Shown here: one piece after another, positions 47,958-55,849 of the stretch | Position numbering within the stretch: position 1 is the stretch's first letter | Layout of the letters: each line of letters begins with the position of its first letter | DNA from: Amycolatopsis nigrescens CSC17Ta-90 | GTDB taxonomy: Bacteria; Actinomycetota; Actinomycetes; Mycobacteriales; Pseudonocardiaceae | Assembly: GCF_000384315.1 (NCBI RefSeq) | Contig: NZ_ARVW01000001.1 | Span: 1,745,746 to 1,809,745, forward strand | Length of the DNA: 64,000 nt | Direction: 5' to 3' | The notes under the pieces: generated by a model | The model's input: only the letters and a program-made list of their open reading frames with translations | What the model was told of the DNA's origin: nothing | Databases searched by the model: none | Position numbers and translations under genes: made by a program

Positions 47958-48805
47958 ATGGCAGACTGGCGCGGATGCTCCCACCGGCCGCCGCGCGCAC
48001 CGTCGCCCGCTACCTGACCATCGCCGACCGGCTGCTGCCGGGGAAGATCACCGGCTGCTACCTCGTCGGCTCGGCCGCACTGGACGCCTGGTCGCCACGG
48101 CGCAGCGACCTCGACTTCATCGCCGTGGTGGACGGCGGCCTCAGCGCCGGGGAGCTGCGCCGGCTGCGTGTCCTGCACGCGGCCGGCAACGCGGCAACCT
48201 TCGGGCAGGCGCTGAAAAGGGCCGAGCCGACCATTCCCGGGACGATGAACGGCGCCTTCGTCTCGGCCGGCGACCTCGGTGAGCCGGTGACCCGGATCCG
48301 CCCGCTGGCTTCGCACAGCGGCTGGTCGTTCAAGAGTGGCGCCGGCTTCGATGTGAACCCGGTGATGTGGAAGGTGTTGCGGGAACGCGGAATCGCGATG
48401 CGCGGCCCGGCCACGGACCGGCTCGGCCTCGATCCGGAGCCGGACCTGCTGCGCGAGTGGAACCTGGGCCAGTTGCGCGGGCATTGGCGAAGCTGGGCGG
48501 AGAAGCTGTTGTCCGGGAAACCGCCGCGCAAGCCGCTGGTCCCCGCACACCGGGTGGCCATCGCCCGCGTGCTCGGCCCGCCACGCCTGCACCACACGAT
48601 CGTCACCGGCAAGGTGATCGCGAAGGAGCACGCCGTCGAGTACGCGCTGGACACCTTCGCGGCGCGCTGGCATCCCCTCCTTCGCACCGCCCTCGCCGAC
48701 CGGACCGGCGAGCCAGCCCCCGGCACCCGGCCGGAGCCCGCCGCACTCCCCCGCCTTGCCGGTGAGTTCACCCTCGAACTGATCGCGGACGCGGACCGGC
48801 GGTGA
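47954..48805 (+). CDS. Nucleotidyltransferase-domain protein (aminoglycoside adenylyltransferase-like)
   Basis: A 283-residue protein. YLVGSAALDAWSPRRSDLDF is the polymerase-beta-type GS...DxD nucleotidyltransferase motif, and the C-terminal half with LLREWNLGQLRGHWRSWAEK and LHHTIVTGKVIAKEHAVEY is a helical DUF4111-like domain as in ANT(9)/AadA relatives. It would add AMP to a small molecule or protein. GTG at 47954 overlaps the HelD-like stop, so the two are coupled, which hints at antibiotic tolerance. Substrate unproven. Confidence 0.85.
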   Translation: MNGRLARMLPPAAARTVARYLTIADRLLPGKITGCYLVGSAALDAWSPRRSDLDFIAVVDGGLSAGELRRLRVLHAAGNAATFGQALKRAEPTIPGTMNGAFVSAGDLGEPVTRIRPLASHSGWSFKSGAGFDVNPVMWKVLRERGIAMRGPATDRLGLDPEPDLLREWNLGQLRGHWRSWAEKLLSGKPPRKPLVPAHRVAIARVLGPPRLHHTIVTGKVIAKEHAVEYALDTFAARWHPLLRTALADRTGEPAPGTRPEPAALPRLAGEFTLELIADADRR

Positions 48806-48814
48806 CGCCCGCGG

Positions 48815-49450
48815 CTACAGGGCGTCGTACAGGCTGAGCGGGGCCGGTGGCGGCAGGGGCTCGGCCGGATCCGCGTGGTCGGCGCGGAGGGAGTTGAGCA
48901 GATAGGCCAGTAGCCGCCGGGACGCGGCTCTGGCGACCTCGGCGGAGTCAGCGGTAATGCCGTTGTTGGCCATCAGCAGCAGGGGAAGGTCGTCCGGGGC
49001 GAAGTCGGCGCGAAGCCGGCCGGCGGCCTTGGCCCGGTCGGCCAGCTCGGTGAAACCGCGTAGTGCGCACTCGCGTTGCTGGTCGATGTCGACCGCGTCG
49101 GGGAACGCGGCGAGGAAGGCCGAGCTGAACCCGCGATCGGTGGCCTGCATGACGCACACCTTTTCGATGACGCCGCAGAACCCCCGCCACGGGTCCGGGT
49201 CGGCCAGTCCGTCGTGCACGACCGCCGCGCAGTTCGCGAACTGGTCGGCGAACACGTCGGTGATCAGCGACTCCTTCGTGGGAAAGCGGCGGTAGAGCGT
49301 GGCGACGCCGACCTGCGCATGCCGGGCGATCACGGCCATCGGCACGTCGAGTCCCCGTTCGGCGAACAGCTCCCTGGCCACCTCGATGATCCGGTCGCGG
49401 TTGTGCCGTGCGTCGGCCCGCAGCCCCATACGAGATACCTCGGTGCTCAT
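48815..49450 (-). CDS. TetR-family transcriptional regulator
   Basis: A 211-residue regulator: VPMAVIARHAQVGVATLYRR then FPTKESLI is the HTH, and the C-terminal part is of the TetR_C_33/SbtR-like type. ATG at 49450 with GAGAAGA upstream. Divergent from the Ddn-like gene, with an exact AAGTGGA inverted repeat between, so it likely represses that gene and itself. Confidence 0.94.
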   Translation of the reverse strand: MSTEVSRMGLRADARHNRDRIIEVARELFAERGLDVPMAVIARHAQVGVATLYRRFPTKESLITDVFADQFANCAAVVHDGLADPDPWRGFCGVIEKVCVMQATDRGFSSAFLAAFPDAVDIDQQRECALRGFTELADRAKAAGRLRADFAPDDLPLLLMANNGITADSAEVARAASRRLLAYLLNSLRADHADPAEPLPPPAPLSLYDAL

Positions 49451-49467
49451 TCTTCTCACTTTAGATT

Positions 49468-49489
49468 AAGTGGACGACCCACTCCACTT
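49468..49489. promoter_or_regulatory. TetR operator before the Ddn-like gene
   Basis: AAGTGGA (49468-49474) and TCCACTT (49483-49489), exact inverted repeat with an 8-nt centre, midway between the divergent TetR and nitroreductase starts. Confidence 0.75.
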
Positions 49490-49538
49490 GTCCTGCTAGC
49501 GTGGCGACTACCAGCGAAGAAGGCACCAGGGAGATCTC

Positions 49539-49892
49539 ATGCGGTACGGCGGAACGCTGACGAAGCGAATGGTCGGCGGGTTCAACGCCGGGGCGAACGC
49601 GCTGCGCTCGTCGCCACGGTTCGGCCGGCTGGTCGGTAAGTACCTCACGGTCGTCACCTACACCGGGCGGCGCTCGGGACGCACCTTCAGCACACCCGTC
49701 GCCTACAAGCGGGCGGGCGACACCGTCAAGATCGGCGTCGCTCTGCCCGACGCCAAGAACTGGTGGCGCAACTTCACCGGCGACGGCGGCCCGATCTCGC
49801 TGGAGCTGGAGGGAACCGAGCGCACGGGCCTGGCCGTCGCGCACCGCGACGACAAGGACCGCGTCACGCTCACCGTGCGGCTGAACGGCTGA
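49539..49892 (+). CDS. Deazaflavin (F420)-dependent nitroreductase family protein (Ddn-like)
   Basis: A 117-residue split-barrel protein: YLTVVTYTGRRSGRTFSTPV is the Ddn/TIGR00026 signature, followed by DAKNWWRNFTGDGGP. The mycobacterial Ddn uses F420H2 to reduce quinones and activates nitroimidazole drugs. GGGAG precedes the ATG. It is controlled by the divergent TetR gene. The N-terminus is shorter than in Ddn and the C-terminus ends at RLNG. Confidence 0.9.
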   Translation: MRYGGTLTKRMVGGFNAGANALRSSPRFGRLVGKYLTVVTYTGRRSGRTFSTPVAYKRAGDTVKIGVALPDAKNWWRNFTGDGGPISLELEGTERTGLAVAHRDDKDRVTLTVRLNG

Positions 49893-49907
49893 CGCCGGCC
49901 GGGGAAA

Positions 49908-50633
49908 CTACGGCAAGATCGCCGGCTCGCCGGTCATTCCTTCCGTCGCCGCGGCACGGACCAGCGGCTTCATCAACTCGGCGAGGTCCGGTTGGTGGAA
50001 CTGCGGTTTCCCGTGCAGTGGCGCGACATGGCGGACCGGAAGCCGGAACCGCTGCCAGTTCTGCCGCAGGGCCTCGTCATCGACGCTGGTGTCCCATGGG
50101 GTGCGCACCAGCCGCCGCAGACCGTCTCCGGCCTGGTCCTGGGTCGGGCCCATCGCCGAGTCGCCGGCGAGCAGCAGCCCGTCGCGTTCGCGGTAGAACA
50201 GCACGCTGCCCTCGGTCTGGCCGGGAAAGTGCAGCACCTCGAGCCCGAAGGGGGCCAGCGGCGAGCCGGCCTCGACGTCGGTGAAGGCCAGCCCGGTCCG
50301 CTTGGCCAGCGGATGTGCGATGTCGAGGCGGTGCATCAGCACCGGAATGCCGAACTCGCCGCTGAACCGCCGGATGAAATCGGCGTCCCCGTTCACCGGC
50401 AGGTGATGGTGGGTGAAGGCGAGCGCCGCCGGCCGGAAACCGGCATCGGCCAGCTCGCCCAACGGGCCGGACAGGTACTCCACCGACGCGTCGACGATCA
50501 GCGCTCGGTCGCCCGCGAGCACCGCGTAGGTGTTCGTCGGCAGACCATGCGGCGCACCACCGGGATCGGCGTGTTCCAGCAGGACCAGATCATCCAGCGG
50601 CCAGGTCACCCGCACCGGAAACCGACTGTTCAT
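49908..50633 (-). CDS. Metallo-beta-lactamase-fold protein with degenerate metal site
   Basis: A 241-residue MBL-fold protein. The usual HxHxDH is THHHLPVNGD, keeping the first two His but replacing Asp and third His with Pro and Val. The glyoxalase-type GHTxGS is PGQTEGS (His to Gln). The late AGDSAMG Asp and LHGKP His are kept. So three ligands of the dinuclear site are lost, and a single metal or no metal is likely. ATG at 50633 with AAGGGG upstream. Divergent from a MarR gene. It may be a non-hydrolytic or altered-metal member. Confidence 0.85.
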   Translation of the reverse strand: MNSRFPVRVTWPLDDLVLLEHADPGGAPHGLPTNTYAVLAGDRALIVDASVEYLSGPLGELADAGFRPAALAFTHHHLPVNGDADFIRRFSGEFGIPVLMHRLDIAHPLAKRTGLAFTDVEAGSPLAPFGLEVLHFPGQTEGSVLFYRERDGLLLAGDSAMGPTQDQAGDGLRRLVRTPWDTSVDDEALRQNWQRFRLPVRHVAPLHGKPQFHQPDLAELMKPLVRAAATEGMTGEPAILP

Positions 50634-50674
50634 GGCGAAACCCCTTCCCTCGTGAGACGCCACGACCATATCAC

Positions 50675-50722
50675 TGCCTAGGCAGCTACTGCTAGGACAA
50701 CTACTGTCCAGGCAGCTAATCT
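50675..50722. promoter_or_regulatory. MarR control region with palindrome, repeats and leaderless -10
   Basis: TGCCTAGGCA (50675-50684) is a perfect palindrome. AGGCAGCTA occurs at 50680 and again at 50710, 30 bp apart. TAATCT (50717-50722) is 7 nt before the MarR ATG, fitting a leaderless mRNA. The region separates the MBL-fold and MarR genes. Confidence 0.6.
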
Positions 50723-50729
50723 GCCGGTC

Positions 50730-51173
50730 ATGTCCCTACAGTTCTCCGAGTCCGACAGTCCCGGCTTCCTGACCAACCTGACCGCGATGGCCATCAACAC
50801 CGGCAACGACAAGGCACTGGCCCCCTACGGCGTCACCGGTGCACAGTGGACAGTCCTGTGGCTGCTCTCCGAGCGGAAGGCGGACACCCCCAAGACCATC
50901 GCCGCCTACCTCAACATCGACACCGGGGCCACCTCCCGCCTGCTGGCCCGACTGCAGCACAAAGGGCTCATCGAGACCGTGCCGAACCCGGACGACCGAC
51001 GCAGCGTCATCGTGCACCGCACCGCCCGCGCCGCGAAGCTCTACCCGAAACTCCGCGAAGCGATCGCTGCCTCCGTCGAACACGCCTTCACCGGCATCAG
51101 CCGCACCGAGCTGACCGCGTTCAAGCGCATCTTGCTCCACGTGCTGGAAAACCAGACCGCACCGCGGCGATAG
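50730..51173 (+). CDS. MarR-family transcriptional regulator
   Basis: A 147-residue regulator: VTGAQWTVLWLLSERKADTP, AAYLNIDTGATSRLLARLQH (recognition helix) and wing NPDDRRSVIVHRTARA. Divergent from the MBL-fold gene with palindromic sites between. A second leaderless promoter for the next gene overlaps its stop codon. Confidence 0.94.
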   Translation: MSLQFSESDSPGFLTNLTAMAINTGNDKALAPYGVTGAQWTVLWLLSERKADTPKTIAAYLNIDTGATSRLLARLQHKGLIETVPNPDDRRSVIVHRTARAAKLYPKLREAIAASVEHAFTGISRTELTAFKRILLHVLENQTAPRR

Positions 51174-51176
51174 AAT
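51171..51176 (+). promoter_or_regulatory. Leaderless -10 element for the DinB-like gene
   Basis: TAGAAT overlaps the MarR stop codon and lies 6 nt before the ATG at 51183, so the next gene can be transcribed without a leader, independently of read-through. Confidence 0.45.
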
Positions 51177-51182
51177 CAGCTC

Positions 51183-51755
51183 ATGCCCCTCAACGTCGAA
51201 CAAATGGACCGGCTGTTCGGCTCGGTCGGCATCCTGGTCGACGGGGTGCGGGAGGACCAGTGGCAGGCGCCGACCCCGTGCACCGACTGGACCGTGCGCG
51301 ACCTCGTCAACCACCTGGTCGAGGTGAACTTGATCTTCGCCGCGCTGCTGCGCGACCAGGCACTGCCCGAACCCGGTAGCGAGCTGCTCGGCGCGGACCC
51401 GGCCGGCGCCTACCGCCGCTCGGCCGCGGAACTGCTGGCCGCGTTCGACCAGCCGGGCGTGCTGGACCGGACCTTCACCAGCGCGCTGGGCACCACCACC
51501 GGCGCGGTACGGCTCTCGATCCGCATCGCGGACCTGCTCGCGCACGGCTGGGATCTCGGCCGCGCCACCGGCCAGCCCGTCGGCCACCTGCCCGACGAGC
51601 TGATCGAGCAGGCCCTGCTCTTCATCCGGGAACAGCTCACCAAGATGCCGCGCACCGGGCGGTTCGAACCGGCTCAGCCGATCGCCGAAGACGCCCCGGC
51701 TCTCGACCGGCTGGCCGCTTTTCTCGGCAGACCCCCGTCCTGGTCAGCGACCTGA
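51183..51755 (+). CDS. Maleylpyruvate isomerase-like (DinB-fold) protein, TIGR03086 group
   Basis: A 190-residue member of the mycothiol-dependent isomerase superfamily: QAPTPCTDWTVRDLVNHLVE is the TIGR03086 N-terminal signature and IRIADLLAHGWDLGRATGQP the second metal-ligand segment. It follows the MarR gene by 9 nt. The third such protein in this window, which supports a mycothiol-using host. Reaction unknown. Confidence 0.85.
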   Translation: MPLNVEQMDRLFGSVGILVDGVREDQWQAPTPCTDWTVRDLVNHLVEVNLIFAALLRDQALPEPGSELLGADPAGAYRRSAAELLAAFDQPGVLDRTFTSALGTTTGAVRLSIRIADLLAHGWDLGRATGQPVGHLPDELIEQALLFIREQLTKMPRTGRFEPAQPIAEDAPALDRLAAFLGRPPSWSAT

Positions 51756-51765
51756 GCAAACGCCG

Positions 51766-53625
51766 TCATCGTTTGACCCTGGCGCGGACGGCGAGGGCGG
51801 CGAGGGCGAGCAGCACGGGGCCGAGGAACCGCCCGGTCATCACGATCCAGGTGCCGGCGGGGGTCAGCTGCTGGCCCGCGTCGCGGAAGGCCACCGAGCC
51901 CAGCGCGATCTGGAGCGCTTTCTCCGTCCTGTTCCAGGTCCAGCGTTGCGCGGGCGGGGGCAGCGTGGGCGGGCCGGCGACCTGCAGGGTGCCGGTGACC
52001 GGTTGCGCCACGCTGTTCGCGGGCAGTCCGCAGCCCAGCAGCAGGACGGTGATGACCGCGACGAGCACGGCGAGGCCAGCGAGCGCACGGCCGGCCCGCT
52101 GGCCGTAGCCGGAGAGCAGCCAGTAGGCGGTCAGCACGATCCGGTCCCGCAGCGATCCGCTGTGCCGGCGGGCTTCCATCTCGCCGTAGTAGAAGTCGCC
52201 AGCGCCGGCCTCGTCCTTGCCGTCCTCCAGCGTTTTGCGCAGTGAGCGGTAGAGCACCGCCAGCCGCTCCGGCCCGACCCCGGCCGGGTCCTGGTCGAAC
52301 GGATACGACTGCCAGCCGGCGTCGATGCCGCCCAGCTCTCCGCGGCGCCAGGCGTGTTCCTCGGCGAGGACCTGGCGGCGGGTCCACCGCCGCACCGGCG
52401 GCCAGGTACGCGCGCGGTGCCACCCGCGAGGTGGCCGGTGGAACGGGCAGCGGCACTCGATCCGCAGCTTGTCCAGGTGGTGCGCGCCCGCGAACCGGCA
52501 CCACCGCAGGTCCACATCGGTCAGCACCAGCTCGGAGACATCGGTGCCCTGCAAGGAGATCAGCCCGGGCACCCACTCCTCGCCCAGCCTCAGCTCGCCC
52601 CGGTCGCGATACTGCGCGGCACGGCGATCCCAGGCCTCCGCGCGCTCCAAGGAAGCCTGCACGGTCGCGAAGGTGACCGGCAGGAAGAGCTGCGACCGGC
52701 CTTCCAGTGACGACGGCCCGCCCAGTGCCACCTGCTTGAGGCTCACGGTCGCGTATTTCACCTGCAGCGTCGCCCCGCTCTCGAACCGGGCGCGGTCACA
52801 GGACACCCGGCCCGCCTCGACTTCCACCACCACCGGCCGGGCGAACACCACCTCGTCCAGTTCCAGCGCCGCCGCTGTGAAGGGCCCCAGTTTCGTGGCG
52901 GCCGTGAACTGAGCGCGGCCGAAGCCGGCGTCTCTGCTGAATCGCGCGCCGTTGAGCTGGGTATCTCCGCCGAATCGCGCGCCGTCGAACAAGGAATCAC
53001 GGCTGAACCGCGCGCCGTCGAAATCCGCCACCTCGTCGAACTGTGCGCTGACGAACGAGGCGTTCCCACTGAAAACCGCACCGTCGAACCTGGCATCCCC
53101 GCCGAACTGCGCGCGGTCGAACCTGGCACGTCCGTCGAACCGCGCATCACCGAACTCGGCGTACCCGTCGAACCGCGCATCACCGAACCAGGCACGCCCG
53201 GCGAACCGCGCACTGCCGAACCAGGCACGCCCGCCGAATCGCGCGTCACCGAACTCGGCGTCCTTGTCGAACCGCACGCCGTCGAACCAGGCATGCCCGT
53301 CGAACCGCGCGCCGTCGAACCCGGCGTCTCCGGTGAACCACGCGTGCGTGCAGAGCAGGGTCCCGAATCGGGGACCGTCACCGTCCTCGCCACTGACGGC
53401 GTAGAGCAACTTGGTGAGGAGGTTGGTGTCGAACGTGGTGCCACGCGCGTCCAGATCTGCGCCGGGACGCAACCGCCCCAGCACCGCACCGAGGTCATCG
53501 TGGGCGAGGTGGGCCAGGCAGCGGTCGAAACCGATGGCTTGAACTCCGGCACAAGGGGGCACGAGGTCTTCCCGACAGGTCGGCCAGTCCGGTTCGAGCC
53601 CGTCGACGGCGGGCGGCGTTGACAT
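51766..53625 (-). CDS. Pentapeptide-repeat protein with C-terminal membrane region
   Basis: A 619-residue protein. Residues ~95-260 are about 30 pentapeptide repeats of the A-x-F-x-x form (ARFGGRAWFGSARFAGRAWF), predicted to build a right-handed quadrilateral beta-helix. A short second repeat block lies near 355-375. From ~430 a basic stretch leads to two membrane segments (LAGLAVLVAVITVLLLGC near 515-535; a second at the C-terminus, ending VRARVKR). The final third resembles the ion-channel-like pentapeptide proteins of actinobacteria. A soluble gyrase-mimic (MfpA/Qnr) is unlikely because of the membrane part. Confidence 0.88.
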   Translation of the reverse strand: MSTPPAVDGLEPDWPTCREDLVPPCAGVQAIGFDRCLAHLAHDDLGAVLGRLRPGADLDARGTTFDTNLLTKLLYAVSGEDGDGPRFGTLLCTHAWFTGDAGFDGARFDGHAWFDGVRFDKDAEFGDARFGGRAWFGSARFAGRAWFGDARFDGYAEFGDARFDGRARFDRAQFGGDARFDGAVFSGNASFVSAQFDEVADFDGARFSRDSLFDGARFGGDTQLNGARFSRDAGFGRAQFTAATKLGPFTAAALELDEVVFARPVVVEVEAGRVSCDRARFESGATLQVKYATVSLKQVALGGPSSLEGRSQLFLPVTFATVQASLERAEAWDRRAAQYRDRGELRLGEEWVPGLISLQGTDVSELVLTDVDLRWCRFAGAHHLDKLRIECRCPFHRPPRGWHRARTWPPVRRWTRRQVLAEEHAWRRGELGGIDAGWQSYPFDQDPAGVGPERLAVLYRSLRKTLEDGKDEAGAGDFYYGEMEARRHSGSLRDRIVLTAYWLLSGYGQRAGRALAGLAVLVAVITVLLLGCGLPANSVAQPVTGTLQVAGPPTLPPPAQRWTWNRTEKALQIALGSVAFRDAGQQLTPAGTWIVMTGRFLGPVLLALAALAVRARVKR

Positions 53626-53694
53626 CGCCCCGTTCTAGCACCCCGTGGCGAAAACCGGTGGTCCCACGTTCGTGGTCTCTGCTTGGCTTGGCCG

Positions 53695-54495
53695 ATGGAC
53701 TGGGTGCGGGAGTTCTACTCCAGGACCGGCGACTGGTGGGCCGAGGCCGACGCCCGGGTCACCGACCGGGACCACCACCGCGTGCGGCTGCTGCACGACC
53801 ACGGCGGCGAGGTGGGACGGGTGCTGGAGCTGGGATCCGGCTACGGGGCGACGGCCGTGGCCACCGCGCGGGCGGGGCACGCGGTGACCGCGGTCGACAT
53901 CAGCGACCGCGCGGACTTCACCGAGGGGCTGGCCGAGGATGTCGGCCCCGGGTCGCTGACCGTCCACAAAGCAGACTTCTACCGGGTGCGGATGGCGGAA
54001 CGGTTCGACTTCGTCTGCTACTGGAACGGGTTCGGCGTCGGTTCCGATGCCGACCAGCGGCGGCTGCTGATGCGGATCGCGTCCGAATGGCTGCGGCCGG
54101 GCGGGGCCGCGCTGATCGACGTCTTCAACCCGTTCGTCTGGGCCCGGTGGGACGGCGACGAGGAGCACCTGACCCCGGATCCCGCCGCCGGCTACCACCA
54201 CGAACTCGGCGAGCGGACCCAGTTCGACCCGGTCACCTGCACGGCCACCGACACCTGGTGGGAGACCGCGAGTCCCGAGCGCCGGATCAGCCAGGTCCTG
54301 CGCTGCTACACCCCGGCCGACCTGGCCCTGCTGCTCACCGGCACCGGCCTGGTGCTGACGAAAATCGTGGTGGGAGAACAGGTTCTGCCGCCCGAACCGC
54401 GGCCGGGCCTCGGCGAGCTGCTGCGGGAACAGCACGAGTACCTCGCGGTCCTCCGGCACGAACCCGACGCTCAGGCAGCGCCGCACGCCGGATGA
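53695..54495 (+). CDS. Class I SAM-dependent methyltransferase
   Basis: A 266-residue methyltransferase: VLELGSGYGATAVATARAGH is motif I, VTAVDISDRADF the acidic strand 2, FVCYWNGFGVGSDADQR motif II-III and WLRPGGAALIDVFNPF motif IV. The start ATG at 53695 is at the fold start. It is divergent from the pentapeptide-repeat gene and 43 nt upstream of the crotonase gene. Substrate unknown. Confidence 0.87.
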   Translation: MDWVREFYSRTGDWWAEADARVTDRDHHRVRLLHDHGGEVGRVLELGSGYGATAVATARAGHAVTAVDISDRADFTEGLAEDVGPGSLTVHKADFYRVRMAERFDFVCYWNGFGVGSDADQRRLLMRIASEWLRPGGAALIDVFNPFVWARWDGDEEHLTPDPAAGYHHELGERTQFDPVTCTATDTWWETASPERRISQVLRCYTPADLALLLTGTGLVLTKIVVGEQVLPPEPRPGLGELLREQHEYLAVLRHEPDAQAAPHAG

Positions 54496-54538
54496 TCGGC
54501 CACTGGCGTCCCGCCCGCGCACCGGCCAGGATGGCCGG

Positions 54539-55279
54539 ATGATCGAGACAGCCGAGCACGACGGGATCGCCGTGCTGACCCTGCACCACGGGCCGGTGAA
54601 CGCGCTGGACCTGGAGCTGCTCACCGCCGTGCCGGAGGCGCTGGCCGCCGTCGCCGAAGCCCGCGCGGTCGTGCTGACCGGCAGCGGGCGATCTTTCTCC
54701 GCGGGGGTGGACCTGAAGCGGATCGCGGACGGCGGCCCGCGATATGTCGAGAAGTTCCTGCCGGCCCTGCACCTGGCGACGCTCACCCTGTTCGAGCATC
54801 CGAGGCCGGTGGTCGCCGCGGTGAACGGGCACGCGCTGGCGGGTGGCTGCGTGCTGGCGGCGGCCTGCGATCTCCGGCTGATGTCGGGCGGCACCATCGG
54901 CCTCACCGAGCTCGCCGCGGGCGTGCCGTTTCCCACGGTGCCGCTGGAGATCATGCGCCACGCCGTCGGCCCGGCGCTGGACGCGCTGGTGCTCGATCCC
55001 GGCAGGCTGACCCCCGACCAGGCCGCCGCGATCGGCCTGGTGCACGAGCTCGTCGAGCCCGATCGGCTGCTCACCGCGGCACTGCGGCGAGCGGAAGGGC
55101 TCTGCGTCGCACCGGCCGATGTGTACGCACTCGCCAAGCGCCAGCTCCGCCGGCCCGCCCGCGAGCGGATGGACGCCGCCCGGCCGTCGGACGATCCCGA
55201 GGTGCTGAAGCTGTGGAGTTCCGAACGCACCGGCCGGACCCTGCGTGACTATCTCGCGTCCCTGCGCCGAAGCAAATGA
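54539..55279 (+). CDS. Enoyl-CoA hydratase/isomerase (crotonase) family protein
   Basis: A 246-residue crotonase. GPVNALDLELL and SFSAGVDLKRI form the first oxyanion loop, NGHALAGGCVLAAACDLRLM the second; a Glu in GLTELAAGVPFP is the one conserved catalytic acid, while the other hydratase Glu position is hydrophobic. That points to an isomerase or an unusual hydratase. It stands alone, followed by a hairpin. Confidence 0.88.
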   Translation: MIETAEHDGIAVLTLHHGPVNALDLELLTAVPEALAAVAEARAVVLTGSGRSFSAGVDLKRIADGGPRYVEKFLPALHLATLTLFEHPRPVVAAVNGHALAGGCVLAAACDLRLMSGGTIGLTELAAGVPFPTVPLEIMRHAVGPALDALVLDPGRLTPDQAAAIGLVHELVEPDRLLTAALRRAEGLCVAPADVYALAKRQLRRPARERMDAARPSDDPEVLKLWSSERTGRTLRDYLASLRRSK

Positions 55280-55288
55280 GTGGTCAGT

Positions 55289-55308
55289 GGTCGCGGGCGG
55301 CCGCGACC
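55289..55308 (+). terminator. Hairpin after the crotonase gene
   Basis: GGTCGCGG (55289-55296) pairs exactly with 55301-55308 around a 4-nt loop, 10 nt after the stop codon. It separates the crotonase gene from the ECF-type promoter at 55336. Confidence 0.65.
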
Positions 55309-55335
55309 GAGCTTCGGAAAAAGATTCGGCGGGTC

Positions 55336-55362
55336 TGTCGATCCGCAGGCTTGCCATTCGAC
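55336..55362 (+). promoter_or_regulatory. Candidate ECF42-type autoregulated promoter (second pair)
   Basis: TGTCGA (55336-55341), 17 nt, then CGAC (55359-55362), about 52 nt before the DGPF start. This matches the reported ECF42 consensus as I remember it. The first pair has TGTCCA and CGTA at the same spacing. Confidence 0.6.
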
Positions 55363-55413
55363 CCAGAGGTGAGAGGGTCCGAACGGGACCCGGACAACCA
55401 GGGAGACGGAACC

Positions 55414-55833
55414 ATGAAGTACATGCTGATCATGCGGGCGACCGACGAGACCTACCAGGAGTTCAAGGACATCGACTTCAACGAGATCGTCGCGTCGATG
55501 GGCCGGTTCAACGACGAGCTGGTCCGGGCCGGCGTGCTGGTCGCCGCGGAAGGGCTCGACGACGCCGCGGAGGGCGTCGTGGTCGACTACTCCTCCGAGC
55601 CGCCCGTGGTCACCGATGGCCCGTACGGCGAGACCAAGGAGCTGTTCGCCGGCTTCTGGATCCTCAACGTGGCCTCGAAGGAGGAGGCCGTGGAGTGGGC
55701 GAAGCGGGCGCCGCTGGCCGGCCCTGGCAGCAAGGCCGAGATCCGCCGGATCACCTCGATCGACGAGCTCCCGCAGGACAACGAGTGGATCCAGAAGGAG
55801 CGGGCGTGGCGCGAGGCCACCGGCCAGCTCTGA
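55414..55833 (+). CDS. YCII/DGPF-domain protein (ECF42 partner)
   Basis: A 139-residue protein with MKYMLIMRATDETYQEF at the start, TDGPYGETKELFAGFWIL as the DGPF motif and a longer charged tail (NEWIQKERAW) than the copy at 26590. GGGAGACGG precedes the ATG. It is 16 nt upstream of the sigma factor gene and shares its promoter. Function of DGPF proteins is not settled. Confidence 0.9.
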   Translation: MKYMLIMRATDETYQEFKDIDFNEIVASMGRFNDELVRAGVLVAAEGLDDAAEGVVVDYSSEPPVVTDGPYGETKELFAGFWILNVASKEEAVEWAKRAPLAGPGSKAEIRRITSIDELPQDNEWIQKERAWREATGQL

Positions 55834-55849
55834 GCGGATCGGCGAGCAG

